This document shows positions 63,649-64,000 of a stretch of DNA of 64,000 nucleotides, one piece after another (the stretch's first letter is position 1; every line of letters begins with the position of its first letter). A program made the translations under genes and the position numbers. A model generated the notes under the pieces. The model was not told where the DNA came from and made no database searches. It saw nothing but the letters and a program-made list of their open reading frames with translations. Source of the DNA: Chitinimonas viridis (GTDB taxonomy: Bacteria; Pseudomonadota; Gammaproteobacteria; Burkholderiales; Chitinimonadaceae); assembly GCF_030409555.1 (NCBI RefSeq), contig NZ_JAUFPU010000008.1, positions 452,035-516,034 on the forward strand. Reading direction: 5' to 3'.

Positions 63649-64000
63649 TGCGACTGCTGCTGGTGCTCTTGCTGTCGGTTGCCGCCCAGGCAAGCTGGCG
63701 CGATGCCTTGCCTGGTGCGCGGACGGTAGGGCAGGGGGAGATGCGCTGGTTTGGCCTCAAGCTCTATCGTGCCGAACTGCTTAGTCACAGTGGCAAATAC
63801 GATCCCCAGCAGGGCCATGCCCTGGTGCTGACTTATGCGCGCAGCTTCAAGGCGGATCGCATCATTGATGCCAGCCTGGAGCAGATGGCTAGGCTGGGTG
63901 CGCCCCAGGCACGCTTTGATGATTGGACCGCGCATATGCGACGCGGTTTTGTCGATGTCAGCGAGGGCGATGCCCTGGTGGGCGTGCTGCAGCCGGGCAA
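63633..64000 (+). CDS. Chalcone isomerase-like secreted protein (partial, runs off the window)
   Basis: At least 122 residues are visible. Start is ATG 63633, which has GTGAGG just before it, or ATG 63648, which overlaps the previous stop as TGATG. A signal peptide (RLLLVLLLSVAAQA) precedes GARTVGQGEMRWFGLKLYRA, then HALVLTYARSFKADRI and a helical region. This is the pattern of bacterial chalcone-isomerase-like proteins, which usually lack the plant activity and often accompany these lipid genes. The 3' end is outside the window. Confidence 0.75.
   Translation, partial: MDTGLMRLLLVLLLSVAAQASWRDALPGARTVGQGEMRWFGLKLYRAELLSHSGKYDPQQGHALVLTYARSFKADRIIDASLEQMARLGAPQARFDDWTAHMRRGFVDVSEGDALVGVLQPG

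Overview
The window looks like chromosome of a betaproteobacterium, most likely Neisseriales (Chromobacteriaceae/Chitinimonas-like). The evidence is a GC-rich composition, the conserved run truA-trpF-trpB-trpA-accD-folC-SPOR-cvpA-purF, a FimV-type polar hub protein, a phasin for PHB granules, and an EF-P of the Arg32 class next to its rhamnosyltransferase EarP. The genus is an inference. No rRNA, tRNA, prophage, CRISPR array or intact transposase gene was seen.

Layout. 1-5 kb: 3' end of smpB, a membrane GGDEF protein with a broken active site, guaA, a TPR/2-oxoglutarate-oxygenase-like protein and a membrane protein with two L7/L12-like repeats. 5-8 kb (minus): an ALDH7-type aldehyde dehydrogenase followed by a class III CoA-transferase. 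8-17 kb: a QseBC/PmrAB-like two-component system, MarC, a CorC/HlyC-type protein, scpAB and a pseudokinase-HDOD-GAF protein. 17-22 kb: phasin with a near-consensus promoter and terminator, a LysR gene, small membrane and unknown proteins, and an Ala/Pro-rich lipoprotein. 22-33 kb: aroC, scoAB with a palindromic operator, a periplasmic binding protein, azoreductase/LysR pair, GST, and the D-alanine catabolic set dadA-dadX with a divergent Lrp-type regulator. 33-44 kb: accessory genes (binding protein, MscS channel, carboxymuconolactone-decarboxylase-like protein, small nucleotidyl cyclase, O6-alkylguanine repair protein, EamA exporter, a GlxA/DUF1272/isochorismatase operon, a frameshifted GNAT gene and an orphan PrpR-like sigma-54 activator). 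44-60 kb: housekeeping (fdxA, gluQ, fimV, the tru/trp/acc/fol/pur run, recA, efp, earP). 60-64 kb: an overlapping FAD oxidoreductase - DUF1365 - cyclopropane synthase-like - chalcone-isomerase-like operon, probably for membrane-lipid modification; it runs off the end.

The most unusual feature is a family of non-coding mobile elements (51, 186, 280 and 290 bp, plus a 124-bp cousin). They have GAGCCTGTTCA-type terminal inverted repeats and 3-bp TNA target duplications, as expected of MITEs moved by an IS5-family (IS1031-like) transposase. Four of the five sit exactly on the stop codon of a gene, where the duplicated TNA (TGA, or TTA read as TAA) regenerates the stop. Their internal hairpins differ between copies by paired, compensatory changes, so the folded structure appears to be conserved. 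A second dispersed repeat of about 90 bp occurs three times in 3.4 kb around the two-component system; one copy carries a perfect DnaA box.
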